Numbered from the stretch's first letter, positions 15,070 to 25,347 are shown. The stretch is DNA of 39,171 nucleotides from Chloroflexi bacterium GWB2_54_36 (GCA_001796355.1 MGMG01000059.1:1-39171), one strand, 5' to 3'. Notes: generated by a model not told the origin, from the letters alone. A program made the numbers and translations.

Positions 15070-15606
15070 ATGAAGCTTAAGAAACCCTGGTGGAATCAGC
15101 CCGGCATTCAAATTGCCTCAGTTTTGGTGGCTTTGATTATCGTCGGTGGAATCGTTGGGGGAATTTTCTTGACTCAAACACCGCCCGAACAACCGATTGC
15201 CTTTCCGCATAACCGGCATGTCGCCATTGGAGCTTCCTGCCTGTACTGTCACACAGGCGCAACCCTTGGACCCAGTGCAGGCCTGCCAGGTATCGAAAAA
15301 TGTTGGGGCTGCCACCAACAAGTCCAGAAGCAATCGCCTGAACTTACGAAACTGGCCGGGTATGTCGAACGCAATGAAGCCATTCCCTGGGTACCGGTGG
15401 CTATTCAACCGGATTTTGTACATTTCAAACACAGTCCGCACTTGAATGCTGGCCTGCAATGCTCGGCCTGCCACGGCGACCTGTCAAAAATGAAGGTAGC
15501 TGAACCGCAAAAGGGGCAAAACATGGGCTGGTGTTTACAGTGCCATAAAAATACTGCACCCGAGCAGTGGACGAAACTCTCCGACTGCGCGACCTGCCAT
15601 TATTGA
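15070..15606 (+). CDS. actA: ActA, pentaheme cytochrome c of Alternative Complex III
   Basis: 178 residues with one N-terminal membrane helix (about 14-35) and five CxxCH heme sites: CLYCH (57-61), CWGCH (78-82), CSACH (131-135), CLQCH (155-159) and CATCH (173-177). This matches ActA of Alternative Complex III, the quinol:electron acceptor oxidoreductase that replaces bc1 in several phyla, where ActA forms a heme wire on the periplasmic side. Extra histidines (HNRH, HFKHSPH) are candidate distal ligands. It has a strong ribosome site (AAAGGAGACG) and is followed by actB1 after 19 nt. Confidence 0.92.
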   Translation: MKLKKPWWNQPGIQIASVLVALIIVGGIVGGIFLTQTPPEQPIAFPHNRHVAIGASCLYCHTGATLGPSAGLPGIEKCWGCHQQVQKQSPELTKLAGYVERNEAIPWVPVAIQPDFVHFKHSPHLNAGLQCSACHGDLSKMKVAEPQKGQNMGWCLQCHKNTAPEQWTKLSDCATCHY

Positions 15607-15625
15607 TCCATAGAGAGGAAGCAGC

Positions 15626-17764
15626 ATGAGCGATAAGATCACTCGCCGAAATTTCCTGAAAATAGCCGGAGCTGGCGCCGCGATCTCAGCGGTTTTGACC
15701 GGCTGCGGACCGATGTCGCGCTATATCGTCCGCCGCCCGTACACGGAAATGCCCGAGTATAACCAAACCGGATTGAATACCTATTACGCCTCCACCTGCC
15801 GTGAATGCGCTGCAGGCTGCGGCATCATCGTGCGCACCAAAGAAGGCCGCGCTATTACCATTGAGGGTAACCCGCAGCACCCGCTCAATCGCGGACGGCT
15901 GTGCGCCCGCGGCATCACCGCCCAGCAGGGCCTGTACAACCCTGACCGGGTATTTGGCCCTATTTTTCAGGCGCGTGGAGATACAGGCCGCCAGGCAAGA
16001 ACTAGCTGGGACGAGGCGATCCCGCTGGTGAGCGAAGCGCTCAAAAGCCCGGCCGGGCAGATCGCCTTCTTGCTGGGAACTGCTCCTGACCACCTGTATG
16101 ACCTGGTGACCGAATGGACCCGTTCCATCGGCGCTCCGGCGCCGCTGCGTTATTCAGCTCTGGCTTCTTTCGAAGGCCGTTCCACGCTTCAGGAAGCAGC
16201 CAATCGGACTTTCGGCAAACCTGCCTTGCCCTACTTTGACCTGGCCAACGCCGAGGTGGTCTTTTCCTTTGGCGCAAACTTCCTCGAAACCTGGCTATCC
16301 CCGGTTTCTTACTCTGCTGCCTATGGCGACATGCGTCAGGCGCGCCCGACCCGGCGTGGTTATCTGGTGGCCTTTGAAGCGCGCCAATCGCTGACCGCCG
16401 GTAATGCTGACGAATGGATCCCCATCAAACCCGGCAGCGAGGGGCTGGTGGCGCTCGCCCTGGCCCGACTGGTCGCAGAAGCCCGCGGGGAAGCCACTCC
16501 CGCGGCTGCTCGTTCTATCGATCCGGCAACAGTTGCAGAAACGGCCGGCATCGAACCCGCCAAATTGACCGAACTGGCGCGTTTGTTTGCCGCCAGCGAG
16601 CATTCGCTTGCCATCCCCGGCGGCAGCGCAATCGGCCAACATGAAGGGCTGGCAATTGCCCAGGCTATCCTGCAATTAAACGTACAGGTGAACAACCTGG
16701 GGCTTCCAGGCGGCGTTTTCCTGACCAATTCAGAACAACCGACCACTTCTTTGACGGAAGTTAAAAGCCTGGTCCAGAAAATGAACGACAGCCAGGTGAA
16801 GGTTCTCTTCATCCACGCCGCCAACCCGGTTTTTGAGCTCCCCAAAGTGCTTGGGTTTGAAGAAGCCCTGGCAAAGGTTCCGCTGGTGATCTCTTTTGCG
16901 ACCTTTCCGGATGAGACTGCCATGCTGAGCGATTACATTCTGCCAGATCATTCTCCGCTCGAATCCTTCGGTTACCAACGCATGCTGGCGGCTGCCGACC
17001 GGCCGGTGTACTCGTCCATCCAGCCCGTGGTTGCTCCGCTCTACGATACTCGTGCAACCGCCGATGTGCTGCTGGCTGCCGCTGCCGCGGCTGGATCACC
17101 TCTGCCATATACCGATGAAGTCGATTTTGTTCAACAAATGATTGTCCCGCTCATCAGCGCAGGCGGCTTCTACACTGCACCTGAGATTCAGACCTTCTGG
17201 AGCCGTTGGCTGCAATATGGCGGCTGGTGGGTCACCGAGCAGGGATTGGACGCTGAAATTGCTGCGGGCTCCAGCCGCCCCGCTACTTTTAGCGGCCCGG
17301 CTGCACTGGAAGAGGACAAGCAGTTCTACCTGGTAGTTTTCCCGACACAACTGGGGGATGGCGCTGGCGCCAACCGCCCGTGGCTGCAGGAAATGCCCGA
17401 TCCCATGACTACCCTTACCTGGAATACCTGGGTTGAGGTCAATCCGGAAACAGCCGACAAGCTTGGCATCCATGATGACGATGTGGTGCGCGTCACCACC
17501 CCTTACGGCGCGCTGGAAGCCTCGGTTTACCGCTACCCGGCCATCCGCCCGGATACCATCGCCATTCCCTTTGGGCAGGGTCACACTGCCCTGGGGCGCT
17601 GGGCAGAAGGCCGCGGGGCAAACCCGGCAGCCTTGTTGCCGGCCGCAGTCAATGAAGCTGGCGACCTGGCTTTTGGCGACGTCATCGCCAGCATCGCGCT
17701 GACCGGCAAACGCCGCCCACTGGCCCGCGTGGAAAACCGCGAAGGCGTCTATGGTGAACATTAA
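15626..17764 (+). CDS. actB1: ActB1, molybdopterin-oxidoreductase-like subunit of ACIII
   Basis: 712-residue member of the complex iron-sulfur molybdoenzyme family. Its Tat signal is TRRNFLKIAGAGAA, with a lipobox-like LTGC at Cys27. Near the N-terminus it keeps the four-cysteine motif Cys58-x2-Cys61-x3-Cys65 and Cys93 (RLCARG), which would bind a 4Fe-4S cluster. Typical framework follows: VVFSFGANFLETW, NADEWIPIKPGSEG and a C-terminal TPYGALEASVYRYP domain. No clear molybdenum-ligating Cys or Ser was recognised. In many ACIII enzymes B1 and B2 are one fused protein; here they are separate genes. It probably serves as a scaffold without active-site cofactor, but this is family knowledge and not proven by the sequence. 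Confidence 0.88.
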   Translation: MSDKITRRNFLKIAGAGAAISAVLTGCGPMSRYIVRRPYTEMPEYNQTGLNTYYASTCRECAAGCGIIVRTKEGRAITIEGNPQHPLNRGRLCARGITAQQGLYNPDRVFGPIFQARGDTGRQARTSWDEAIPLVSEALKSPAGQIAFLLGTAPDHLYDLVTEWTRSIGAPAPLRYSALASFEGRSTLQEAANRTFGKPALPYFDLANAEVVFSFGANFLETWLSPVSYSAAYGDMRQARPTRRGYLVAFEARQSLTAGNADEWIPIKPGSEGLVALALARLVAEARGEATPAAARSIDPATVAETAGIEPAKLTELARLFAASEHSLAIPGGSAIGQHEGLAIAQAILQLNVQVNNLGLPGGVFLTNSEQPTTSLTEVKSLVQKMNDSQVKVLFIHAANPVFELPKVLGFEEALAKVPLVISFATFPDETAMLSDYILPDHSPLESFGYQRMLAAADRPVYSSIQPVVAPLYDTRATADVLLAAAAAAGSPLPYTDEVDFVQQMIVPLISAGGFYTAPEIQTFWSRWLQYGGWWVTEQGLDAEIAAGSSRPATFSGPAALEEDKQFYLVVFPTQLGDGAGANRPWLQEMPDPMTTLTWNTWVEVNPETADKLGIHDDDVVRVTTPYGALEASVYRYPAIRPDTIAIPFGQGHTALGRWAEGRGANPAALLPAAVNEAGDLAFGDVIASIALTGKRRPLARVENREGVYGEH

Positions 17765-17795
17765 TGTTACGCACAACGAATAAGGAGACTGAGCC

Positions 17796-18518
17796 ATGGC
17801 TGAAGTGAGCAAAGGCATTGCTGAGAAGTGGGGTCTGGTAGTGGATCAGGACCGTTGCACCGGCTGCAACGCCTGTGTGGTGGCCTGTTCGATGGAAAAT
17901 AATGTCCCCTTTACCGGTGAAGATAATGTGGCTTTTGGCCGCGGCACCTACTGGATTTACAACAAACGCATGTGGGAGGGAGCATACCCCGAGGTGGCGC
18001 CCGCTTTTCAGCCGGTGATGTGCCAGCAGTGCGGCAGCGCTCCATGCGAGCCGGTCTGCCCCACATTTGCCGCGGTGCACAGCGAGGAAGAACAAATCAA
18101 TCTGCAAATTTATAACCGCTGCATTGGCACGCGGTATTGCGCCAACAACTGCCCGTACCATGCCCGCCAGTTCAACTTCCAGGACCCCGACATCCCCGAA
18201 CCGATGAATTCTTACCTGAACCCGGATGTGACGATTCGGCGGCGCGGGGTAATGGAAAAATGCACCTTCTGCGTGCAGCGCATCGTAGCTGGCCGGCAAA
18301 CTGCATCTGCCGAAGATCGCCCGCTGCGCGACGGCGAGGTAACGCCAGCCTGTGTGGCAGCCTGCCCATCCGGCGCCCTGGTGTTCGGGGACCTGTCCGA
18401 CCCCAGCAGCCGGGTCAGCCAAATGGCGCAGAACGAACGCCAGTACAAGCTCATGGATGAACTCGGTACCAGGCCAAAGGTTACCTATCTTAAGGGAGGT
18501 GGACGCAATGGCGGCTGA
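17796..18518 (+). CDS. actB2: ActB2, four-cluster ferredoxin-like subunit of ACIII
   Basis: 240 residues with four cysteine clusters: Cys21/24/27/31, Cys76/79/84/88, Cys109/115/119, and Cys156/159/186/190. The third has CIGTRYC, with Thr in the place of the second cysteine, so it should hold a 3Fe-4S cluster while the others complete 4Fe-4S clusters; this 3+1 set is what ACIII is known to carry. It relays electrons between the quinol site in ActC and ActA. AAGGAG lies before the ATG. Its 3' end overlaps actC by 11 nt (18508-18518). Confidence 0.92.
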   Translation: MAEVSKGIAEKWGLVVDQDRCTGCNACVVACSMENNVPFTGEDNVAFGRGTYWIYNKRMWEGAYPEVAPAFQPVMCQQCGSAPCEPVCPTFAAVHSEEEQINLQIYNRCIGTRYCANNCPYHARQFNFQDPDIPEPMNSYLNPDVTIRRRGVMEKCTFCVQRIVAGRQTASAEDRPLRDGEVTPACVAACPSGALVFGDLSDPSSRVSQMAQNERQYKLMDELGTRPKVTYLKGGGRNGG

Positions 18519-19947
18519 GACTAAACTTTTTGGCAAGCTAAAAACGACCGAGCAGGAGCACAAAGACCCAAAAGAACAGCTCATGTTCGATCCTCGCCCG
18601 CGCGAGGAATTGAACCGCATGGTTATGGAGATGATGACTACCACGACCCGAAAATTCTGGTTGTGGGCCATCGGTCTGGGTGCGGGGGTGGTCGTGCTGC
18701 TCTTTGGCGCCTGGGGTTACATGATCAGCACCGGTATGTGGGTCACCGGGCTGCGCCGGCCCATCTACTGGGGCGTGTTCATCGTCACCTTCGTGTTTTG
18801 GATCGGCATCAGTCACGCCGGGACCTTCGTTTCGGCAATTTTGCGGGTGTTCAAGTCGGAATTCCGCCGGCCGTTTACCCGCGCCGCCGAACTCATGACC
18901 ACCTTCGGCCTGGCAGCCGGCGCGCTCTACCCACTCATTCACCTGGGGCGCGTCTGGGTGTTTTACTTCATGGTGCCCTACCCGAATGCCCGCTGGTTAT
19001 GGCCCAACTTCCGCTCACCGCTGGTGTGGGATCTGCTGGCAATCACCACTTACCTGCTCAGCAGCACCATTTACCTTTACCTGCCGCTGGTGCCAGACCT
19101 GGCCATGGCGCGCGACCGGACAACCGGTATTCGCCATTCCGCCTACAAAATCCTGGCGCTCGGCTGGCGCGGCACCGAAGCCGAATGGTTTCGCTTGAAA
19201 AAGGCTATCCAAATTTTCGCCTTTGCCATCATCCCGGTGATGTTCTCGGTACACACCATCGTGTCGTGGGATTTTGCCGTCAGCCAGGTGGCCGGGTGGC
19301 ATTCCACCATCTTCGGCCCCTACTTTATTATTGGCGCCATTCTTTCGGGTGTTTCGGCAGTGGTGACCATCCTCTACGTGCTGCGGTCCACGCTCAAACA
19401 CATGGATTACTTCCTGCGACCTGAGCATTTTGATGCTCTGGGCAAACTGATCCTGGTCTTTTCCATGGCCTGGGCGTACTTCTTCTTCAACGATTACCTG
19501 CTCGGTTGGTATGGCGGTGAGGCGGCAGTGCGGCAAATTCTGACGGCGCATGCCACCGGCCCGGCTGCCTGGGTGTGGTACACGATGTTGATCTGTAACA
19601 TTGTCATCCCATGGCTAACCCTGTGGAACCGCAAAATCCGCCGCACCCCCTGGCTGATGTTCATCATCACCCTGCTGATCAACGTTGGGATGTACCTGGA
19701 ACGCTACACCATCATCCCGCTGACCCTCGGCCATCAGCGAACCCCCTTCGACTGGGGCATTTACACGCCGCGACCGATCGAAATCAGCATCGTGCTGGGT
19801 ACTTTCTGCCTGTTCACTTTCCTCTATCTAGTCATGTCGCGCCTGATACCGCTGGTGCCGGTGTGGGAGGTACAGGAAGGCCAGGTGGCTCATACCCTGC
19901 GTAAAGTCGGCAAGGCTGAAGTGCCTTCCGTCACCGAGTTGGATTAA
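18508..19947 (+). CDS. actC: ActC, NrfD/PsrC-like quinol-binding membrane subunit
   Basis: 479-residue polytopic protein with about ten membrane helices and a cytoplasmic N-terminal stretch of about 45 residues. It belongs to the NrfD/PsrC family; in ACIII, ActC carries the quinol-oxidising site. Conserved pieces include GITHAGT-like WIGISHAGTFVSAILRVFKSEFRRP and LSGVSAVVTILYVLR. The start at 18508 was chosen because GGGAGG (18494-18499) precedes it by 8 nt and the upstream frame is only a shadow of actB2. Overlap with actB2 indicates translational coupling. Confidence 0.92.
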   Translation: MAAETKLFGKLKTTEQEHKDPKEQLMFDPRPREELNRMVMEMMTTTTRKFWLWAIGLGAGVVVLLFGAWGYMISTGMWVTGLRRPIYWGVFIVTFVFWIGISHAGTFVSAILRVFKSEFRRPFTRAAELMTTFGLAAGALYPLIHLGRVWVFYFMVPYPNARWLWPNFRSPLVWDLLAITTYLLSSTIYLYLPLVPDLAMARDRTTGIRHSAYKILALGWRGTEAEWFRLKKAIQIFAFAIIPVMFSVHTIVSWDFAVSQVAGWHSTIFGPYFIIGAILSGVSAVVTILYVLRSTLKHMDYFLRPEHFDALGKLILVFSMAWAYFFFNDYLLGWYGGEAAVRQILTAHATGPAAWVWYTMLICNIVIPWLTLWNRKIRRTPWLMFIITLLINVGMYLERYTIIPLTLGHQRTPFDWGIYTPRPIEISIVLGTFCLFTFLYLVMSRLIPLVPVWEVQEGQVAHTLRKVGKAEVPSVTELD

Positions 19948-19961
19948 GAAAGGAGCGCAGC

Positions 19962-20501
19962 ATGTACACCAAAGTTGTCCATATGGCGCTTTTCAAGGAA
20001 GAACAGTTGGATCACGCCGCAGAATCCATTACCCGCCTGCGCTCACTGGGTATTTCAGACAAGGACATCTCGGTGATATCCGGCATCCCCTTCTCCGAGA
20101 AAATCCTCGACCGGCCGATGAATTGGACCAATGTTGGACGCATCGGGGTGGCCGGAGCAGTTCTAGGGTTTATTACTGCGCTGCTGCTCAATTTCGGCAC
20201 GCCGTTTCTCTACCCGCTGCGGGTCGCCGATATGCCCATTTTCTTCCCCATCCCCACCTCGATTGTGGTCACCTTCGAACTGGTCATGCTGGGACTGCTC
20301 ATCAGCACCTTCATCGGGGTCTTCGTCGAGACCATTTCGCCATCCTACGGCCCGCAGGGTTATCACCCAAAGGTCAGCGACGGGCATATCGCGATCCTCT
20401 TTAGCGGCCCAATGGATTTGGACCAGCAGTTCCATTCCACCTTTGCAGAATTAGGCGCGACGCTGGAGCATGACGTCGAGGAGGAGAAGTTATGGCTATA
20501 G
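19962..20501 (+). CDS. actD: ActD, DUF3341 membrane protein of ACIII
   Basis: 179 residues with an N-terminal ferredoxin-like soluble part (about 1-50; LFKEEQLDHAAESITRLRSLGI) followed by two membrane helices (about 62-84 and 95-120) and a soluble tail. This is the DUF3341 layout of ActD, a structural subunit that packs against ActC. It has AAAGGAG before the ATG. Its last 10 nt overlap actE (20492-20501). Confidence 0.9.
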   Translation: MYTKVVHMALFKEEQLDHAAESITRLRSLGISDKDISVISGIPFSEKILDRPMNWTNVGRIGVAGAVLGFITALLLNFGTPFLYPLRVADMPIFFPIPTSIVVTFELVMLGLLISTFIGVFVETISPSYGPQGYHPKVSDGHIAILFSGPMDLDQQFHSTFAELGATLEHDVEEEKLWL

Positions 20502-21016
20502 TAAAACGCCTGATCATTGTTCTGGTAATCCTGGCCAGCCCGCTGGTGGTGGGGCTGCTCTTCACGTACGATGTGATCAAAATCGACTGGATCAGCTTCA
20601 TGGAAATCCAACCGAACTACCGGCCCATGGAGGATCCGCTGCCGTTACCGGCGCGTTCCATTCCGATTCAGGGCGCAGCTTACATCCGTGAACTAGGCGT
20701 TCCGGTCAACCCGGTTTCGGCCGACGAAGCTTCGCTGGAGCGCGGCAAAGCTTCTTATGATACCGCTTGCGCATTATGCCACGGGCCAACAGGCGGCGGT
20801 GACGGCGCTTTCGCTGGCTTTTTAGCCAAGTTCCCACCAGCCAACCTGATTAAACCGGATGCAAACGCCCGTTCGATTTCAGACGGGGCGATTTTCATGA
20901 CCCTCACCGATGGCATCGAGGGACGCATGCCACCGCTGCGCGACAACCTCCCAACAGCCGAAATGCGCTGGGATGTGGTCAATTACGTGCGTTTCTTGCA
21001 ATCCACAGCCCAGTAA
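20492..21016 (+). CDS. actE: ActE, monoheme cytochrome c of ACIII
   Basis: 174 residues: an N-terminal membrane anchor (about 6-26), then a class I cytochrome c domain with one CALCH site (93-97), TGGGDGAFAG and the axial Met candidate in GRMPPLRDNL. ActE is the outermost heme subunit and the likely exit point for electrons. GAGGAG precedes the ATG inside actD. It is the last gene of the operon; a terminator follows 21 nt later and actF is not found here. Confidence 0.9.
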   Translation: MAIVKRLIIVLVILASPLVVGLLFTYDVIKIDWISFMEIQPNYRPMEDPLPLPARSIPIQGAAYIRELGVPVNPVSADEASLERGKASYDTACALCHGPTGGGDGAFAGFLAKFPPANLIKPDANARSISDGAIFMTLTDGIEGRMPPLRDNLPTAEMRWDVVNYVRFLQSTAQ

Positions 21017-21037
21017 GTCTTTAGCCTTTCTCGTTCG

Positions 21038-21072
21038 TAGGGGACGGGTTCCACCCCGTCCCTATTTTTTTT
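21038..21072 (+). terminator. intrinsic terminator of act operon
   Basis: Stem TAGGGGACGGG (21038-21048) / CCCCGTCCCTA (21054-21064) with one bulge and a 5-nt loop, followed directly by eight T residues. It separates actE from secA. Confidence 0.85.
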
Positions 21073-21101
21073 CAATTCCTTCAGCCGTCCTAACCCCGTT
21101 A

Positions 21102-21110
21102 TGCTATAAT
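21102..21110 (+). promoter_or_regulatory. extended -10 promoter of secA
   Basis: TGC plus TATAAT (21105-21110), an extended -10 box, with no clear -35. The start codon at 21134 follows a GGAAAGGG Shine-Dalgarno (21119-21126). Confidence 0.55.
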
Positions 21111-21133
21111 TTTTCCCCGGAAAGGGTACTTTT

Positions 21134-24100
21134 ATGCTGCAAAAATTTGTGAAAATTCTGGGTGGCGACCCCAATAAACGTGAAATCGAACGCCTGGCCG
21201 CTCGCGCCGAGGAAATCAATGCCCTCGAGCCCGAGTTCGAAAAACTCACCGACGTTGAATTGAGAACCAAAACGGAAGAATTCCGCGCCCGTCTGACCGA
21301 AGGCGAAACCCTCGATGATCTGCTTGATGAGGCCTTTGCGGCGGTTCGCGAGGCCAGCAAGCGCACCATTGGGCTCAGGCATTACGAAGTCCAGCTCATC
21401 GGCGGCATGGCCTTGAACGAGGGCACGATCGCTGAAATGCGTACGGGCGAAGGCAAGACTCTGGTCGCCACCCTGCCGCTCTATTTAAACGCCCTCACCG
21501 GCCGCGGCGTTCATCTGGTGACCGTCAACGACTACCTGGCGCGCCGTGACGCCCGCTGGATGGCGCCGGTTTATCACTTACTGGGTTTAACCGTCGGTGT
21601 CCTGCAAATGGCTTCCCGCACCGAAAATGGTCGCAAAGCTTTCATCGTGGACCCGGAGAAAACTTCACCGTTCGAAGACCAGCATCAACTCCGGTTGGTC
21701 GACCGCTTCGAAGCCTATCAGGCGGATATCACCTACGGCACCAACAGCGAGTTTGGTTTCGACTATCTGCGCGACAACCTCACCAACCGGTTGCAGGATC
21801 GTTCGCAGCGCGGCCATTATTATGCCATCGTGGATGAGGTGGACAACATCCTCATCGATGAGGCGCGCACCCCGCTGATTATTTCCGGGCCGGCTTCGGA
21901 CGACACGGAATGGTATGTAAAAATGGCGCAGGTGGTGCGCGCGCTCAATCCGGAAGATTATGAAATCAACGAACGCGACCGCACCGTCACCATGACTGAA
22001 GTCGGGCAAGCGCATGTGGAAGAAATGCTCGATATGTCGCTTGGCGACCCGGAACGGCCCGAAGATATAGCCCCCGAGCAGGCGCGCGTCCTGGGTCACC
22101 TGGAACAAGGGCTCAAGGCGCAATTCCTGTTCAAGCGCAACAAAGATTATCTGGTGCAAACCGGCAAGGTGGTCATTGTCGACGAGTTTACTGGCCGCTT
22201 AATGCCCGGGCGGCGCTGGTCGGAAGGCCTGCACCAGGCGGTTGAGGCCAAGGAGGGCGTGAAGGTCGAGCCGGAGAACGTCACCTACGCCACCATCACC
22301 ATTCAGAATTACTTCCGCATGTACGAAAAACTGGCCGGCATGACCGGTACCGCGCTGACTGAGGCAGAAGAGTTCCACAAGATTTATAAACTAAACGTCC
22401 TGCCCATCCCAACCAACCTGGAATACAACGCCATCCGGCCAAACCCTACTATTAAAGAAGTCAATGACAAGGATGACCAGGGCTACAAGTACACTTATTA
22501 CGCGCGCAAGGACGGTAATGACCTGACGCCGGTGTTCTGGAAGCGGAAGGACTACCCGGATGTGATTTACCGCACCGAAGAAGCCAAGATCCGCGCCATC
22601 ACCCAGGAAATCATCCGCTATAACGTAATTGGCCGACCGCAGTTAGTCGGAACTACCTCGGTGGAGCACTCCGACCGCCTTTCGCTGCGCCTGCAACCCG
22701 AACTATTGCGCCGTCTGACCCAGGCCATGTTGATCCGCGACGCCTGGTTGAAGAAAAACAATCGCCAGGAGAGCGAAATCGCCATCCCGGAGCTGCAATG
22801 GCTCTACCGCCCGCTGCCCGACCTGAATGCCGGCGAAATGCGCCAGTTTGCCCGCACGGTTGGAATGAATTCGATCAGCCCCGAAGATTCAGGCAATCTG
22901 GAACGCCTGCTGGCGCTGCTTGACCTTACGCCAGCCGATGCGCCGCGTCTGGTCAAGGTGCTGCCGGGGGGTGTCGATCACAAAGTATTGAATGCGCGCA
23001 AACATGACGAGGAATCACAGATCATTGCCGGCGCGGGCGCGTTTGGCGCTGTGACCATTGCTACCAATATGGCCGGCCGCGGGGTCGATATTAAATTAGG
23101 CGGCGAGCTGAACGACGAGTGGGTCAATGCCGTCATTCGCGTGCTGAATCAGCCTGGCATGGACCCCTACGAAATGACCAATCAAGAACGCCGCCAGGCT
23201 CTGCGCCGGATGACCGAGGAAGATTACGGCATCTATGCCGAGAGCGTTCATGCCTACCTGCAGTATATGGATGAGATGGACAAAGTGCACGAACTGGGCG
23301 GCTTGCATGTCATCGGCTCGGAGCGGCATGAAGCCCGCCGTATCGATAATCAATTACGCGGACGTGCCGCGCGGCAAGGCGATCCCGGTTCCTCGCGCTT
23401 CTACTTGTCGCTGGAAGATGATTTGATGCGCCTGTTCGGCGGAGATCAGGTTGAAGGGCTGCTGGCGCGGTTAAAAATCGACGAAAGCTTGCCCATCGAA
23501 AATGGCCTGGTTGCGCGGCTGGTTGAACAGTCACAGACCCGGGTGGAAGGTTCCAATTTTGATGTTCGCAAGCACCTGCTGGAATACGATGATGTACTCA
23601 ACATGCAGCGCAAGCGCATTTACGAGCAGCGCGACCGCGTGTTCACCAAAGAAGATCTCAGCGAAGACGTCGATGACATGCTGCGCAGCGAGTTGCACAG
23701 CCGCGTCGCCGCCGTCGCCGGAGACGAGGAAGGTCCCTGGAAGCTGCTGGCTTTCCTTGATGAAACCCAGCCGCCCATGGACGGCGAAGGCGTCGTGTAC
23801 CCCTCTTTCACCCAGCGGTTATTGATCGACGATCTAAAAAACAACCTGGCGGAGCCGACTGTGAACGCCAGTCTGCTGCGTAACGCCCTGCTTAAGCTGG
23901 CAGCCAATTCACTCGAAGCGGAACGACAGCACCTGATGAAATCAGCCGAGACATTGCTGCAGCGCACCGAAGAAACGATTGAACAGACCCGCCTGGAACG
24001 GTTTGAAACGCTGGACACCTTCTTCCAGGGACTGCCCGATCGAGTAGAAGAAGCCGGCGGCAGCCTGCGCGCGCAGGAGGTACTCGACGAGCTTTCAGGA

Positions 24101-25195
24101 TTGGTTCGCATCCCGCTTCGGCTGTCACCGGATGAAATGCGCCGCCTCGCGTCCGGCGATGACAGCGTCAGCGATACCCTGCGCGAACAGGTTGATACGC
24201 TCATCGTTCAGCTTAACCTGGTGCGTCTGATCGGCACGCTGCAACGCCGTGTGGATGATCTGGACCTGAAGCCGGCCCAATTCCAGGGGATGGAATGGCA
24301 GGATATCGCCAACCAGGTGCTGAATCAACTGGACGCCACCTTGGCGCGCCGCACCGATCAACTGGCAGCGCCAGGCGCGGCAATCGACCGCGATCTGGAG
24401 GCTGCCTTCGAGAAAGCCGGAGACGGCCTGATCGACCTGGAGCAGAACCTGCACGCCCTGATGGGTTTGCTGGCGGTGATGGCTCAGGGCACAAAAGTCA
24501 GTTTTGACCGCCGTACCCACCGCCGCGGGCAGCAGCGCATCATCCGGCTGACCTATTTCTTCCACGCCGCCCATTTGATTGATGATCGCGAACCCGGCGA
24601 ATTGGAAGCGTATATTCTGGAGCATTTGCAAGGCGCGCAGGTCGCTCAGCAGCAGCTCTGGGGACGGTTCGAGTTCTCACGTCTGGCGCAATCCGAGGTG
24701 ACTTTGTCACAGTTGGATGCGCGCGTGCAAGACCAGTTGACTGAAGAACTGGGCGCTGAACGTTACTTGGAGGCTGCCAGCCTGCCGCTCAAAGACCTGG
24801 CCCCGGAAGAAATCAGCAAGGTAGTGGGAGTGCTTGGCAAGCGGTTGCAAAATGAAATTTACCGTGAAGTGCTGTTGAGCGTCATCTCCAACTTATGGGT
24901 TGATTACCTGACCCGCGTGGACGCGCTGCGCGTCTCGATCGGACTGGAAGCCTTTGCCCAGCGCGACCCGCTGGTGCAGTACAAGGGCAAAGCCTCTGAA
25001 ATGTTCCAGACCCTGCTGGCTGAAATTCGCAGCGGGGTGGTCGGGCGCATGCTCACCTACCAACCCAGCCGGCGTTCAACCGCCAGCGTAGACAAGGACA
25101 AACCGGCTGCGGAGACGCCCTTAGCTGCCCCGGCGCCGGGATCGGACAATGGTGACTCACGCGCGGATCGCAAGAAGAAACGGCGAAGACATTAG
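21134..25195 (+). CDS. secA: SecA, preprotein translocase ATPase, enlarged form
   Basis: 1353 residues, against about 800-900 for usual SecA. Core motifs are intact: Walker [10 protein letters not shown] (102-110), [16 protein letters not shown], and in the second nucleotide domain [15 protein letters not shown] and [21 protein letters not shown]. Extra sequence sits in at least four places: about 25 residues before [11 protein letters not shown], about 35 after [11 protein letters not shown], about 90 between [10 protein letters not shown] and [12 protein letters not shown], and roughly 280 in the C-terminal helical scaffold/wing after [13 protein letters not shown]. The usual last block, with [14 protein letters not shown], follows. 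The C-terminal zinc-binding CxC tail is replaced by a Lys/Arg-rich end. It drives export through SecYEG, probably also serving the signal-bearing proteins around it. Confidence 0.96.
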   Translation: MLQKFVKILGGDPNKREIERLAARAEEINALEPEFEKLTDVELRTKTEEFRARLTEGETLDDLLDEAFAAVREASKRTIGLRHYEVQLIGGMALNEGTIAEMRTGEGKTLVATLPLYLNALTGRGVHLVTVNDYLARRDARWMAPVYHLLGLTVGVLQMASRTENGRKAFIVDPEKTSPFEDQHQLRLVDRFEAYQADITYGTNSEFGFDYLRDNLTNRLQDRSQRGHYYAIVDEVDNILIDEARTPLIISGPASDDTEWYVKMAQVVRALNPEDYEINERDRTVTMTEVGQAHVEEMLDMSLGDPERPEDIAPEQARVLGHLEQGLKAQFLFKRNKDYLVQTGKVVIVDEFTGRLMPGRRWSEGLHQAVEAKEGVKVEPENVTYATITIQNYFRMYEKLAGMTGTALTEAEEFHKIYKLNVLPIPTNLEYNAIRPNPTIKEVNDKDDQGYKYTYYARKDGNDLTPVFWKRKDYPDVIYRTEEAKIRAITQEIIRYNVIGRPQLVGTTSVEHSDRLSLRLQPELLRRLTQAMLIRDAWLKKNNRQESEIAIPELQWLYRPLPDLNAGEMRQFARTVGMNSISPEDSGNLERLLALLDLTPADAPRLVKVLPGGVDHKVLNARKHDEESQIIAGAGAFGAVTIATNMAGRGVDIKLGGELNDEWVNAVIRVLNQPGMDPYEMTNQERRQALRRMTEEDYGIYAESVHAYLQYMDEMDKVHELGGLHVIGSERHEARRIDNQLRGRAARQGDPGSSRFYLSLEDDLMRLFGGDQVEGLLARLKIDESLPIENGLVARLVEQSQTRVEGSNFDVRKHLLEYDDVLNMQRKRIYEQRDRVFTKEDLSEDVDDMLRSELHSRVAAVAGDEEGPWKLLAFLDETQPPMDGEGVVYPSFTQRLLIDDLKNNLAEPTVNASLLRNALLKLAANSLEAERQHLMKSAETLLQRTEETIEQTRLERFETLDTFFQGLPDRVEEAGGSLRAQEVLDELSGLVRIPLRLSPDEMRRLASGDDSVSDTLREQVDTLIVQLNLVRLIGTLQRRVDDLDLKPAQFQGMEWQDIANQVLNQLDATLARRTDQLAAPGAAIDRDLEAAFEKAGDGLIDLEQNLHALMGLLAVMAQGTKVSFDRRTHRRGQQRIIRLTYFFHAAHLIDDREPGELEAYILEHLQGAQVAQQQLWGRFEFSRLAQSEVTLSQLDARVQDQLTEELGAERYLEAASLPLKDLAPEEISKVVGVLGKRLQNEIYREVLLSVISNLWVDYLTRVDALRVSIGLEAFAQRDPLVQYKGKASEMFQTLLAEIRSGVVGRMLTYQPSRRSTASVDKDKPAAETPLAAPAPGSDNGDSRADRKKKRRRH

Positions 25196-25234
25196 GGCCT
25201 TTCAGACATAAAAGATCGTTTATACAATACCTTC

Positions 25235-25311
25235 GCCTAATACGTTATGGATCGAGTAAATAAACTGCGATCATGCCGTCTAATCAAATCCAATATGATT
25301 CGTCGTTGGGC
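25235..25311. repeat. attC-like imperfect palindrome (integron cassette site?)
   Basis: A 77-bp stretch starts GCCTAAT (near the RYYYAAC consensus, last base off) and ends GTTGGGC (fits GTTRRRY). The outer six bases pair with one wobble; inside, TATGGAT (25246-25252) pairs with ATCCAATA (25288-25295) leaving one adenine unpaired, as attC L-boxes do. A similar CCGTTGGGC occurs after the B3/B4 gene (26076-26084) but without a full attC-like partner. Only an RNA/DNA folding comparison could settle it. Confidence 0.3.
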
Positions 25312-25347
25312 GCTTATCGTTTTCGATTCAATGAAGGGTAAATAATA

